Shown here one piece after another: positions 34,786-47,151 of a stretch of 64,000 bases of DNA (the stretch's first letter is position 1; each line of letters opens with the position of its first letter). A program made the translations under genes and the position numbers. This DNA comes from Jiella soli (lineage in GTDB: Bacteria > Pseudomonadota > Alphaproteobacteria > Rhizobiales > Rhizobiaceae): assembly GCF_020615385.1 (NCBI RefSeq), contig NZ_JAJAVB010000024.1, positions 145,601 to 209,600 of the forward strand, written 5' to 3'. The notes below the pieces were generated by a model. That model was not told where the DNA came from, did no database searches, and saw nothing but the letters and a program-made list of their open reading frames with translations.

Positions 34786-35993
34786 GACAGCACCTCTCCC
34801 AGCGCCGTCACGACCCGGTCCTGCTGGTCTTCGGTCATGCCGTGATAGAGCGGAATCGAGATCGCGCGCTCGTAGTAGCGCTCGGCCTCCGGGCAGTGGC
34901 CGGGCCGGAAGCCGAGATCCCGGTAATAGGGATGCCGGTAGATCGGGATGTAGTGGAGGTTGACGCCGATCCCCCGCTCGCGCAGCGCCTCGAAGACCTG
35001 GCGGTGGAAATCCCGCACGCTCTCGCCGCGCAGCCGGACGACGTAGAGATGAAAGCTCGAGCGTACGCCCGCCGGGCGCTCCGGCAGGTCGAGCGGCAGG
35101 CCCGACAGGCGTTCGTCGTAGCGCTCCGCAAGCGCGTTGCGGCGCGCTACGAACTGGTCCAGCCGGCGCATCTGCGACAGGCCGAGCGCCGCCTGGATCT
35201 CGGTCATGCGGTAGTTGAGGCCGAGCGCGACCTGTTCGTAATACCAGGGCCCGTCCAGCTCGCCCTCCATTTCGGCGGGATCGCGGGTGATGCCGTGCGA
35301 GCGCAGGAGCCCCATCCGCCGCGCAAGCTCCGGATCCTTGGTCGCAGCGACACCGCCCTCGCCCGTCGTCACGATCTTCACCGGGTGAAAGGAGAAGACC
35401 GCGATGTCGGAGTGAGCGCAGGCGCCGACAGGCATGTCCCGGTAGCGCGCGCCGATCGCGTGGCTGGCGTCTTCGAGAATCTTGAAACCGTAGCGCTTCG
35501 CCAGCGCCGCGATCGCTTCCATCTCGCAAGGCAGGCCGCAGAGATGGACGGGGATCACCAGTTTCGGCAGCCGCCCGATCCGCGCGGCGGCCTCGAGCTT
35601 CTCCTCCAGCGCCGCCGGCGACATGTTGAAGCTCTCGCGGTCGATGTCGACGAAATCCACGTCGGCGCCGCAGTAGCGGGCGCAATTGGCCGAAGCGGCG
35701 AAGGAGATCGGCGAGGTCCAGACGAGATCGCCGGGCCCAACGCCGAGCGCGAGGCAGGCGATGTGCAGGGCGGAGGTCGCCGAGTTGACGGCGACGGCAT
35801 GCCCGGCCCCGGTCGCCTCGCAGACGGCGCGCTCGAACCCTGGAACCTGCGGGCCCTGGGTCAGGAAGTCCGAGGTGAGCGTCGCAATGACGGCCTCGAC
35901 ATCCTCCGCATCGATCGCCTGGCGGCCATAGGGGATGATCTCGGCCGCGGCGGAGCCGGTTCCGTCTGTCCGAACTGGGCGTGAAGGCGACAT
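34782..35993 (-). CDS. pseC: UDP-4-amino-4,6-dideoxy-N-acetyl-beta-L-altrosamine transaminase
   Basis: PseC is the PLP-dependent aminotransferase that adds the 4-amino group using glutamate. The 403-residue protein shows IIPYGRQAIDAEDVEAV, NSATSALHIACLALGVGPGD near 75, the Asp of LEDASHAIGA near 168, the PLP Lys in SFHPVKIVTTGEGG near 193, and a C-terminal NLHYIPIYRHPYY typical of PseC. ATG at 35993 is chosen because AGGGGA lies 6-7 bases upstream; the frame extends to 36068 through a 12-base tandem repeat. It is the first gene of the cluster, divergent from the TPR-glycosyltransferase. Confidence 0.93.
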   Translation of the reverse strand: MSPSRPVRTDGTGSAAAEIIPYGRQAIDAEDVEAVIATLTSDFLTQGPQVPGFERAVCEATGAGHAVAVNSATSALHIACLALGVGPGDLVWTSPISFAASANCARYCGADVDFVDIDRESFNMSPAALEEKLEAAARIGRLPKLVIPVHLCGLPCEMEAIAALAKRYGFKILEDASHAIGARYRDMPVGACAHSDIAVFSFHPVKIVTTGEGGVAATKDPELARRMGLLRSHGITRDPAEMEGELDGPWYYEQVALGLNYRMTEIQAALGLSQMRRLDQFVARRNALAERYDERLSGLPLDLPERPAGVRSSFHLYVVRLRGESVRDFHRQVFEALRERGIGVNLHYIPIYRHPYYRDLGFRPGHCPEAERYYERAISIPLYHGMTEDQQDRVVTALGEVLS

Positions 35994-35995
35994 TC

Positions 35996-36019
35996 GAATC
36001 CCCTGGCGAATCCCCTGGC
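35996..36019. repeat. 12-base tandem duplication carrying the pseC ribosome site
   Basis: The unit GAATCCCCTGGC occurs twice in a row (35996-36007 and 36008-36019). On the minus strand each copy carries AGGGGA, and the copy nearer the gene is the likely pseC Shine-Dalgarno. Confidence 0.8.
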
Positions 36020-36288
36020 GAAAGAGCGGCTGGAACCAATCACGGGAGACTTGCCCCGCACTGAACAAGCCGCGCTTGCGTTCCTCCCGCCAAAATCCGG
36101 CACCGTCCGCGGCAGAGCCGGCACAGATGAGCCGCCTTCGGCGATATCGAGGTCAGGCACACGCAACGTTCTTCCCCGATCCTCACCCTCGATCGCCGCT
36201 TACCTTGCGGCTTCGCCTTCATGCGTTCGGAGGATGCGATCTGCCGGCGCCCCGCGATCTCCCTTCAAACGGAAAGTTCGGTTCGCAG

Positions 36289-38307
36289 ATGAATACCAAG
36301 CTCGCACTCAAGCCGGCCCCGAAGAAGAGCCGCTCGCAGGACGTGTTGCAGAAGATCCAGCTGCTGCAGAAGGACGGCAACTACAAGGAAAGCCGCCCCC
36401 TGTGCGACATTCTGTCCGCGCAGGGAGAAAAGTCGCCCGACTTCCTCCACCGCCACGGCCTGGCGCTGCGCGCATGCGGCGACCTGATGGGCGCGCTCGT
36501 CAAGATCAACGCCGCCGTCGAACAACGGCCGAACGATGCCAAGATGGTCAATTCCCTCGGCGTCGTCCTGCTCGATCTGAAGGAGGTCGAAGCCGCGATC
36601 GAATTCTTCAAGCGCACGACGGCGCTGGACAAGAAGTTCTTCGACGGCTGGAACAATCTCGGCCTCGCGCTGAAGCGGGCCGAGCGCTACCAAGCGGCCG
36701 AACTCGCCTTTCGAGGGGCTTACGAGATCGATTCGAGCCGGCCCGACCCGATCGTGAACCTGGTCGGGATCATGATGGACCTGCGCCAGTACAAGCGGGC
36801 GGAGATCTTCCTGGACCAGATGATGTCGGCAATGCCGAAGGTCCCCGAACTGATCCAGGTCAAGCGCCTCTTCGTCGCGGCCCGTCTCGAAGACTTCGAC
36901 TATATCGCGGCCCATCACGAGGCGGTCGACCGGACGAAGCTCAGCCTGAACGAGCAGGCCAATCTCGACAATATCGTCGCCTATTATCTCAACGCGCTCG
37001 GGCGGGACGACGAAGCCGTTTCGATCCTGGAGAAGTGGGCCGAGATCAACACCCCGCACCAGGAGCAGATGATCACCTTCCTCGGCCTCTGCTATGGCGA
37101 GGCCGGGCGGTTCGAGGAAGGCATCGCCTTCCACAACCGGCTGCTTGCGAAGAATCCGGATCACATTGCCGGCCGCTACAATCTCTCCTTCCTGCAGTTC
37201 AAGACCGGCGTGGTCGCCGAGGGATACGACAATTACGAGGCGCGCTGGCGCTGGACCGAATTTCCGACGAAGCGCCGGCTGTTCGACGCGCCCCGATGGG
37301 AAGGCGAGGACCTCGCCGACAAGAAGCTCCTCGTCTGGCGCGAACAGGGTATCGGCGACGAGGTGCGCTTTGCCTCCCTCCTGCCCGAACTGAAGGACAA
37401 GGGCGCCGCCCTCACCTTCGAATGCTCGCCGAAGCTCGCGCCGGTCTGGGCGCATTCCTTCCCCTGGGCGACCGTCCGGCACGAAGGCGAACTCGACTGC
37501 CGCGGCGAGCCAGCCTATGCGGAGTTCGACTACCAGATTCCGATCGGCTCGCTGGGCAAGATCTTCCGGCGCACCGTCGCGGACTTCCATTCGAGGCAGG
37601 TACCGTGGATCCGGCGCTATCCGGAGACGGAAGCGAAGGTTCGCGAGCAGCTTGCGGTCCAGCCGGGAAAAATGCTGGTCGGTCTGTGCTGGCGCTCGTC
37701 GAACCAGGTCACCACGCGCAACAAGTATTATCTGAGCATCGAGCAGCTCGCGCTGCTCAAGGCGCTGCCGAATTGCGAATTCCTCAACGTCCAGTATGAC
37801 GGCGATCCCGCCGAGAACGAGCGGATCCGCGCGCTCGGCCTGCCGATCCACCATTTCGCCAATCTCGACCAGAAGAACGATCTCGTCGGCGCCTCCTGCC
37901 TCATCGGAGCCTGCGACATCGTCATTTCCGCCGGTGTGTCGGTCGCCGACATCGCCGCCGGTCTCGGCGTCCCGGTCATCCAGGTCAGCAAGAAGAGCTC
38001 GGAGATCTTCCTTGGGACCGATCACGTGCCCTGGTACCCGACCTGCATGTCGGTCCGCATGCCGCCGAACGGCGGCGCGGAGGCAATCGCCGGCGTCGTC
38101 GCGCGCTGGCCATCGATCGTCGAATGGGCGAAGGGCGTGACGGCTTCAGGGCGGGACACTGGGGACTGGCTACGCGCAGCCGAGGGCGGACCGGCCGCAA
38201 GCGGCGGCTTCCAGTCCGGGCTCGACTTCCAATACGACTTCGACGTCTACCATTCGCAGCGCAACCCCGGCCTCTCCTTGCCTGCGGCGGCAGCGGCGGA
38301 AGCCTGA
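36289..38307 (+). CDS. TPR-repeat glycosyltransferase, FlmG-like candidate flagellin glycosyltransferase
   Basis: A 672-residue soluble protein. Residues about 15-300 are tetratricopeptide repeats (for example AKMVNSLGVVLLDLKEVEAA, GWNNLGLALKRAERYQAA, ITFLGLCYGEAGRFEEG). Residues about 330-630 look like a GT-B/heptosyltransferase-like domain (LVWREQGIGDEVRFASLLPEL, VGLCWRSSNQVTTRN, LIGACDIVISAGVSVADIAAGLGVPV). This TPR plus glycosyltransferase design matches Caulobacter FlmG, which glycosylates flagellin with pseudaminic acid. The gene is divergent from the pse cluster with 295 bases between starts. That it transfers pseudaminic acid to flagellin is an inference; flagellin genes are not in the window. 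ATG at 36289 is chosen since upstream residues in the frame are not protein-like. Confidence 0.8.
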   Translation: MNTKLALKPAPKKSRSQDVLQKIQLLQKDGNYKESRPLCDILSAQGEKSPDFLHRHGLALRACGDLMGALVKINAAVEQRPNDAKMVNSLGVVLLDLKEVEAAIEFFKRTTALDKKFFDGWNNLGLALKRAERYQAAELAFRGAYEIDSSRPDPIVNLVGIMMDLRQYKRAEIFLDQMMSAMPKVPELIQVKRLFVAARLEDFDYIAAHHEAVDRTKLSLNEQANLDNIVAYYLNALGRDDEAVSILEKWAEINTPHQEQMITFLGLCYGEAGRFEEGIAFHNRLLAKNPDHIAGRYNLSFLQFKTGVVAEGYDNYEARWRWTEFPTKRRLFDAPRWEGEDLADKKLLVWREQGIGDEVRFASLLPELKDKGAALTFECSPKLAPVWAHSFPWATVRHEGELDCRGEPAYAEFDYQIPIGSLGKIFRRTVADFHSRQVPWIRRYPETEAKVREQLAVQPGKMLVGLCWRSSNQVTTRNKYYLSIEQLALLKALPNCEFLNVQYDGDPAENERIRALGLPIHHFANLDQKNDLVGASCLIGACDIVISAGVSVADIAAGLGVPVIQVSKKSSEIFLGTDHVPWYPTCMSVRMPPNGGAEAIAGVVARWPSIVEWAKGVTASGRDTGDWLRAAEGGPAASGGFQSGLDFQYDFDVYHSQRNPGLSLPAAAAAEA

Positions 38308-38390
38308 GGGCCCGAGCCTGTCGATGCCATTGCGCCGGCAACGCCGATCGCCGGCACAGGGACGTTTCCTGGTCGGCCCGAATGGGCCGA

Positions 38391-39374
38391 TCAGCTTGTC
38401 CGCGTCAGAAAGGCTTCGGCAAGATCGGCGGTCCCCGCCGTATAGGTGGCACCGATCTCCCGCGCCGTCGGCGTCTCCGGATGGGAGGCGAGCCAGGCGG
38501 TGAGCAATATCCGCCGCAGCATCACGAACACCGGCAGCATCGCCTCGTCCTCGGGGGAAAGCGGCGCAACCCGCCGATAGCCTTCGAGCCAGGCGGCCTC
38601 AAGGTCCGGAACGATCGAATCCGTCTCGATGAAGCTGATCGCCGCGGCGAAGTCATACAGGAACCAGGAAAAGCCGCAGTCGTCGAAGTCGATCACGCCG
38701 AGCCTTTCCGGCTCGGCCAGAAGATTGGCGAGCCTCAGATCGGCATGGACGAGGCCGAATTTCTCGCCCTTGCCATAGGCGTCGAGACTGCCCTGCAGCG
38801 CGAGCGCCGTCCGCTCCAGAAGGTCCCGCTCGTCCGGCTGAAGACCGATCGCGCAGCGCCAATCCCCCCAGAGCCGACGGCTGCCGAGCATCGCGTCGAA
38901 ATCCCAGATCTTCCTGGAGAATCCTTCGGGCCGTGACCAGCGCCTGGCGTGGCCGTGCAGCCGCGCGGTGATCGCCCCCAGTTGCTCGAACCATGGCACC
39001 AGGGCCTTTTCGGGCGTGGGTTCGCGGCCGGTCATGAATTCGAAGGCGACGACGTCCCGCAAGGAAGACCCCATGCCGACCGCTGCCACAAGGGAGCCGT
39101 CGCGCATCGGGACGGGCCGCGGCGTGTCCACGACGCCCTCCGCGATCAGGGCCGTGATCCAGGCAAGCTCGGAGCGGATCTCGTCGCGGCGATGATAGCC
39201 GGGCCGGTGGACGCGCAGCACGATCCGCCGCCCGACCTCCGGATCGCTTGCAAAGAACGTGGCGTTCTCGGAGACCGTGTGCAGCGCGACCTCAGTTCGG
39301 GGAGCGAGCCCCCATAGAGGCAGCAGCCCTTCCAGGTCCGATGTCAGCTGATCGAGAAAAGGGGCGTCAAACAT
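38391..39374 (-). CDS. Aminoglycoside phosphotransferase-family kinase, substrate unknown
   Basis: A 327-residue kinase-fold protein of the APH/choline-kinase family. It has the catalytic HADLRLANLL motif (Brenner-type H-D-N) near 225 and GVIDFDDCGFSWFLYDFA near 243, which holds the metal-binding Asp. A Lys/Arg-bearing strand, RIVLRVHRPGYHRRDEIRSELAW, lies near 50-70. The frame is open to 39437, but MFDAPFLDQL at 39374 fits the family length; neither start has a strong ribosome site. It lies downstream of the TPR-glycosyltransferase in convergent orientation and shows no operon partner. Confidence 0.82.
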   Translation of the reverse strand: MFDAPFLDQLTSDLEGLLPLWGLAPRTEVALHTVSENATFFASDPEVGRRIVLRVHRPGYHRRDEIRSELAWITALIAEGVVDTPRPVPMRDGSLVAAVGMGSSLRDVVAFEFMTGREPTPEKALVPWFEQLGAITARLHGHARRWSRPEGFSRKIWDFDAMLGSRRLWGDWRCAIGLQPDERDLLERTALALQGSLDAYGKGEKFGLVHADLRLANLLAEPERLGVIDFDDCGFSWFLYDFAAAISFIETDSIVPDLEAAWLEGYRRVAPLSPEDEAMLPVFVMLRRILLTAWLASHPETPTAREIGATYTAGTADLAEAFLTRTS

Positions 39375-39607
39375 CGTCCATCGGGCGGGGTGCGGAGCCG
39401 GAACTGTCGGGTATATGGACCCGTCTCGCGGGTTCAAACCCTCAGCGCGTGTTTCCGGGCGCCGTGACCTGGATCATCGGGCGATCATTCGCCGCAGCCG
39501 GTCCCAGCAATGGGTCAGCGGAACCGAGCTACCCGGAACGAGCGAGCCTGAAGGGCAAAGCGCGCCGTAAGCGCTCGAACGGCCGCCGACCGTGGTCTGC
39601 CGGACGC

Positions 39608-42361
<2,754 letters not shown>

Positions 42362-43750
42362 ATGTCGACCACGACCGAGACCCTTCCCGCCACCGGGCGG
42401 TTCTTCCGCGCGCCGGCGCCCGTCCCGCATGCGCAGCCGCTCGGCTTCGTCAGTTTCGTGCGCACAGCGACCAGCAATCCGATCGAGATCTGGGGGACGC
42501 GCGCCTTCAAGGAGCCCTACATCGTCGGCTCCTGGCTCGGCGTTCCAAACATCGTCGTCAACGATCCCGCGGGCGTGCGCCATCTCCTCGTGGAGAACGC
42601 CCGGAACTACGTCATGCAGCCGCTGCGCCAGCGCATCCTGCGCCCGCTCCTGCGCGACGGCCTTCTGACCGCCGAAGGCCAGCTCTGGCGGCGCACCCGC
42701 AAGGCGATCGCGCCGATCTTCACGCCGCGCCACATCTCCGGCCTCACCGAGACCATGCAGGCGCGCTCTGAGATCTTCGCGGAGGGGCTGGCCGCGCGGG
42801 AAGGCCGGGAACTCGACCTTTCCCATGAAATGGCGATGCTGACCTTCGACATCCTGCAGGCGACGCTGTTTTCCAACGATATCGCGTCGGATCCCGACAG
42901 CTTCGCCCAGTCGACGCGGGAATTCCTGGGCTCAATGGGCAAGATCGACCCGCTCGACCTCCTCGGCGCGCCGGCCTTCCTGCCGCGGCTCCGGCGCCTG
43001 AAGGGCAAGAAGTCGATGACCTATTTCCGGGGCCTCATCGCCGAGACGATCGAGAAGCGCCGGGGGAGGATCGCCCGCGATCCGGAGAGCGCCCCGAACG
43101 ACCTCCTGACCCTCCTGATCAAGGCGGACGGGCTGTCGAGCGCCGAGATCGAGGACAATCTCATCACCTTCATGGGTGCTGGCCACGAGACGACCGCTCG
43201 GTCGCTCGCCTGGACGCTCTATCTCCTCAGCCAGGCGCCGCAGGAGCGGGCGCTGGTCGAGGCCGAAATCGATGCCGTCCTGCCGACGCTCGGCCATCCC
43301 AGCGAATGGGCGGACAAGCTCCCGCACACGAGAGCCGCCTTCGAGGAGGCGATGCGGCTCTACCCGCCCGCCCCCTCGCTCAACCGCACGGCGCTCTCGC
43401 CGGACAAGGTCGGGCCGATCGACATTCCCGCCGGGGCGACCGTGCTCGTCATGCCCTGGCTGATCCACCGCCACGAAATGCTGTGGGACCGGCCGGATCA
43501 TTTCATCCCGAACCGCTTCCTGCCGGAAAACCGCGACGCGATCGACCGCTACCAGTACCTGCCCTTCGGTGTCGGGCCACGGGTCTGCATCGGCGCAAGC
43601 TTCGCTCTCAACGAGGCGGTGATCGCCCTCGCCCTCATGCTGAAGCACCTGCGCTTCGACTACGAGCAGGCCGCGGCGCCCGAAGTCGTCCAGCGCATCA
43701 CCGTCCAGCCGGCCGGTGGCCTGCCGATGCGGGTGGTGCGGCGGCGATAG
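42362..43750 (+). CDS. Cytochrome P450 monooxygenase
   Basis: A 462-residue soluble cytochrome P450. It has the I-helix oxygen-activation motif AGHETTARS near 274, the K-helix EAMRLYPP near 328, and the heme-thiolate loop FGVGPRVCIG with Cys409. No N-terminal membrane anchor is seen. The overall layout is like bacterial members related to CYP4/CYP102-type enzymes (RHEMLWDRPDHFIPNRFLPEN). No ferredoxin or reductase gene is nearby, so it must use partners encoded elsewhere. The substrate is unknown. Upstream is gyrB on the other strand. Confidence 0.94.
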   Translation: MSTTTETLPATGRFFRAPAPVPHAQPLGFVSFVRTATSNPIEIWGTRAFKEPYIVGSWLGVPNIVVNDPAGVRHLLVENARNYVMQPLRQRILRPLLRDGLLTAEGQLWRRTRKAIAPIFTPRHISGLTETMQARSEIFAEGLAAREGRELDLSHEMAMLTFDILQATLFSNDIASDPDSFAQSTREFLGSMGKIDPLDLLGAPAFLPRLRRLKGKKSMTYFRGLIAETIEKRRGRIARDPESAPNDLLTLLIKADGLSSAEIEDNLITFMGAGHETTARSLAWTLYLLSQAPQERALVEAEIDAVLPTLGHPSEWADKLPHTRAAFEEAMRLYPPAPSLNRTALSPDKVGPIDIPAGATVLVMPWLIHRHEMLWDRPDHFIPNRFLPENRDAIDRYQYLPFGVGPRVCIGASFALNEAVIALALMLKHLRFDYEQAAAPEVVQRITVQPAGGLPMRVVRRR

Positions 43751-43805
43751 TCTGCGCCGTCCACGTTATGCTCGAGTAGCGAGGATGAGGTCGGCGACGG
43801 AAATA

Positions 43806-44099
43806 TCAGTCGCCCAGCAGCGCGTCGCCCTGTTCGTCGATCACCTGCTGCGCCTTGGTGAGCGCGAAGCGGGCGGCTTCGTCGGCGGACTGGAAGAGGT
43901 CGGCGCGCACGAGCTTGTGCGACTTCGTATCGCCGCCGATTTCCTTGGAGATCGTGGCCGCGAGCCGGTACTGCCCGCCCTCTTTCATCGGCGTCGCCTG
44001 GATGGTGAACCCCTTGTAAAATTCCTCCGCCGCGACCTTGGGTTCCGGGCTGGCGCCGGAGGCGTTGCCGCCGCCGAAAAGCTTCTTCAGAAAGGACAT
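43806..44099 (-). CDS. HlyU-family protein
   Basis: A 97-residue protein matching the HlyU family: N-terminal MSFLKKLFGGG, then EEFYKGFTIQATPMKEGGQYRLAATI, then HKLVRADLFQSADEAARFALTKAQQVIDEQG. Members are annotated as transcriptional activators after Vibrio HlyU, but these short alphaproteobacterial proteins lack a helix-turn-helix, so the name may not reflect function. It is the last of three minus-strand genes after rpoD and Uma2, with 46 bases after the Uma2 gene. Confidence 0.85.
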   Translation of the reverse strand: MSFLKKLFGGGNASGASPEPKVAAEEFYKGFTIQATPMKEGGQYRLAATISKEIGGDTKSHKLVRADLFQSADEAARFALTKAQQVIDEQGDALLGD

Positions 44100-44145
44100 G
44101 AGGCTCGTTCGAATGAGGTTGCCGTTCGAAACGGGAGATGGGGCG

Positions 44146-44751
44146 TCAGGCGAAATCGGCGAGCGTCAGCGTGAGATCGGGGACGGCTTTCGGGGAGAGG
44201 CCGCCGGCCGCTTCGACATCGGTGACGAGGCGATAGCCCGTCGGGGTGGGCGCGCGGTGGATGCGGGTCGTCAGCCGGACGGCGTCGATCACCCAGAGCT
44301 CGGCGACGGCAAAGCCGGCATAGATCTGGGCCTTGCGGCCGCGGTCATAGGCGAGGCTGGAATCGCCGAGCTCGATGGCGAGGACGCAGGTCGCGCCGTT
44401 CAGCCCTTCGAGGCCGACGGCCTTGTCGTAGACGACGAAGTCCGGCTCGAGGAAGGTGTCCTCGGAGAGGCGGAAGGTCGTCTCCGGCGTGAAGGCGAGA
44501 TGGCCGGGCAGCCCCCGCGCGAGCTGCATATTGACCCAGCTCTTCAACGTTTCGTGGCGGATCCCCTTGGGCGACATCGGCACAAGCTCCCCGCCGATCA
44601 GCTCGACGCGCTCATGCTCGTCCATAATTCCCGCCGCGACCATCGCCTCGATCTCGGCGACGGTGAACGGCCGCCGCGGCAGGCCTTCCGCTGCCTGGGT
44701 GGTGCGGGGCGAAGGCGTCCGATGGTCGGGGAAGGCTTCCAGCGCGCTCAT
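44146..44751 (-). CDS. Uma2-family (DUF820) putative endonuclease
   Basis: A 201-residue protein of the Uma2/DUF820 family, which has a PD-(D/E)XK nuclease-like fold. Features are FTVAEIEAMVAAGI near 29, RVELIGGELVPMSP near 48-61, the acidic EPDFVVYDKAV near 100, and AIELGDSSLAYDRGRKAQIYA near 122, which holds the Glu and Lys of the presumed active site. The family's biological role is unclear. It starts 32 bases after the rpoD stop on the same strand, so it may be co-transcribed with rpoD. Confidence 0.88.
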   Translation of the reverse strand: MSALEAFPDHRTPSPRTTQAAEGLPRRPFTVAEIEAMVAAGIMDEHERVELIGGELVPMSPKGIRHETLKSWVNMQLARGLPGHLAFTPETTFRLSEDTFLEPDFVVYDKAVGLEGLNGATCVLAIELGDSSLAYDRGRKAQIYAGFAVAELWVIDAVRLTTRIHRAPTPTGYRLVTDVEAAGGLSPKAVPDLTLTLADFA

Positions 44752-44783
44752 GGTTGCAAGTCTAGCATGAGCGCGCCGGGAAA

Positions 44784-46802
<2,019 letters not shown>

Positions 46803-47151
46803 GCGTTTCATTCTCCAGTTCGTGCGCCGCAAGGCTGTCTGACCGCCGTTGCCAGCGCCGCAGTCAAGCGCATCGGCGAAAGATAGTTATGCAGCACGCG
46901 TCGTAAACGTCGCCTTAACCATTGCCCCGGTCGGCACGCCGGGATTAGGATTAGGCCCGACGGCGCCCAAGGAATGGCGCAGCGCGTCAATGTTAAAGCT
47001 CAGGAATCGGACGGCGTCACCTGTCCGCTGATTATATATGTTCTGTCAAGCGCTTCCGCGCAACGTCCGAACGCCGAAAATGCTGAATCGCGACGATTTC
47101 CCCCTTCGATTCGCATCCGCATTTTCATCATCGGTGACTTTCCCAAGCGCT
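46803..47151. other. dnaG-rpoD intergenic region, probable rpoD promoter
   Basis: These 349 bases contain no gene I can support. On the minus strand, around 47030-47052, CTTGACA and TATAAT occur but only 7 bases apart, so they cannot be one standard promoter; they may belong to two overlapping ones. The short direct repeat GATTAGGATTAG lies at about 46942-46953. Confidence 0.4.

Noticed and set aside
47030..47052. TTGACA and TATAAT on the minus strand as one rpoD promoter
   Set aside because: The hexamers are 7 bases apart instead of about 17, so they do not form a standard sigma-70 promoter.
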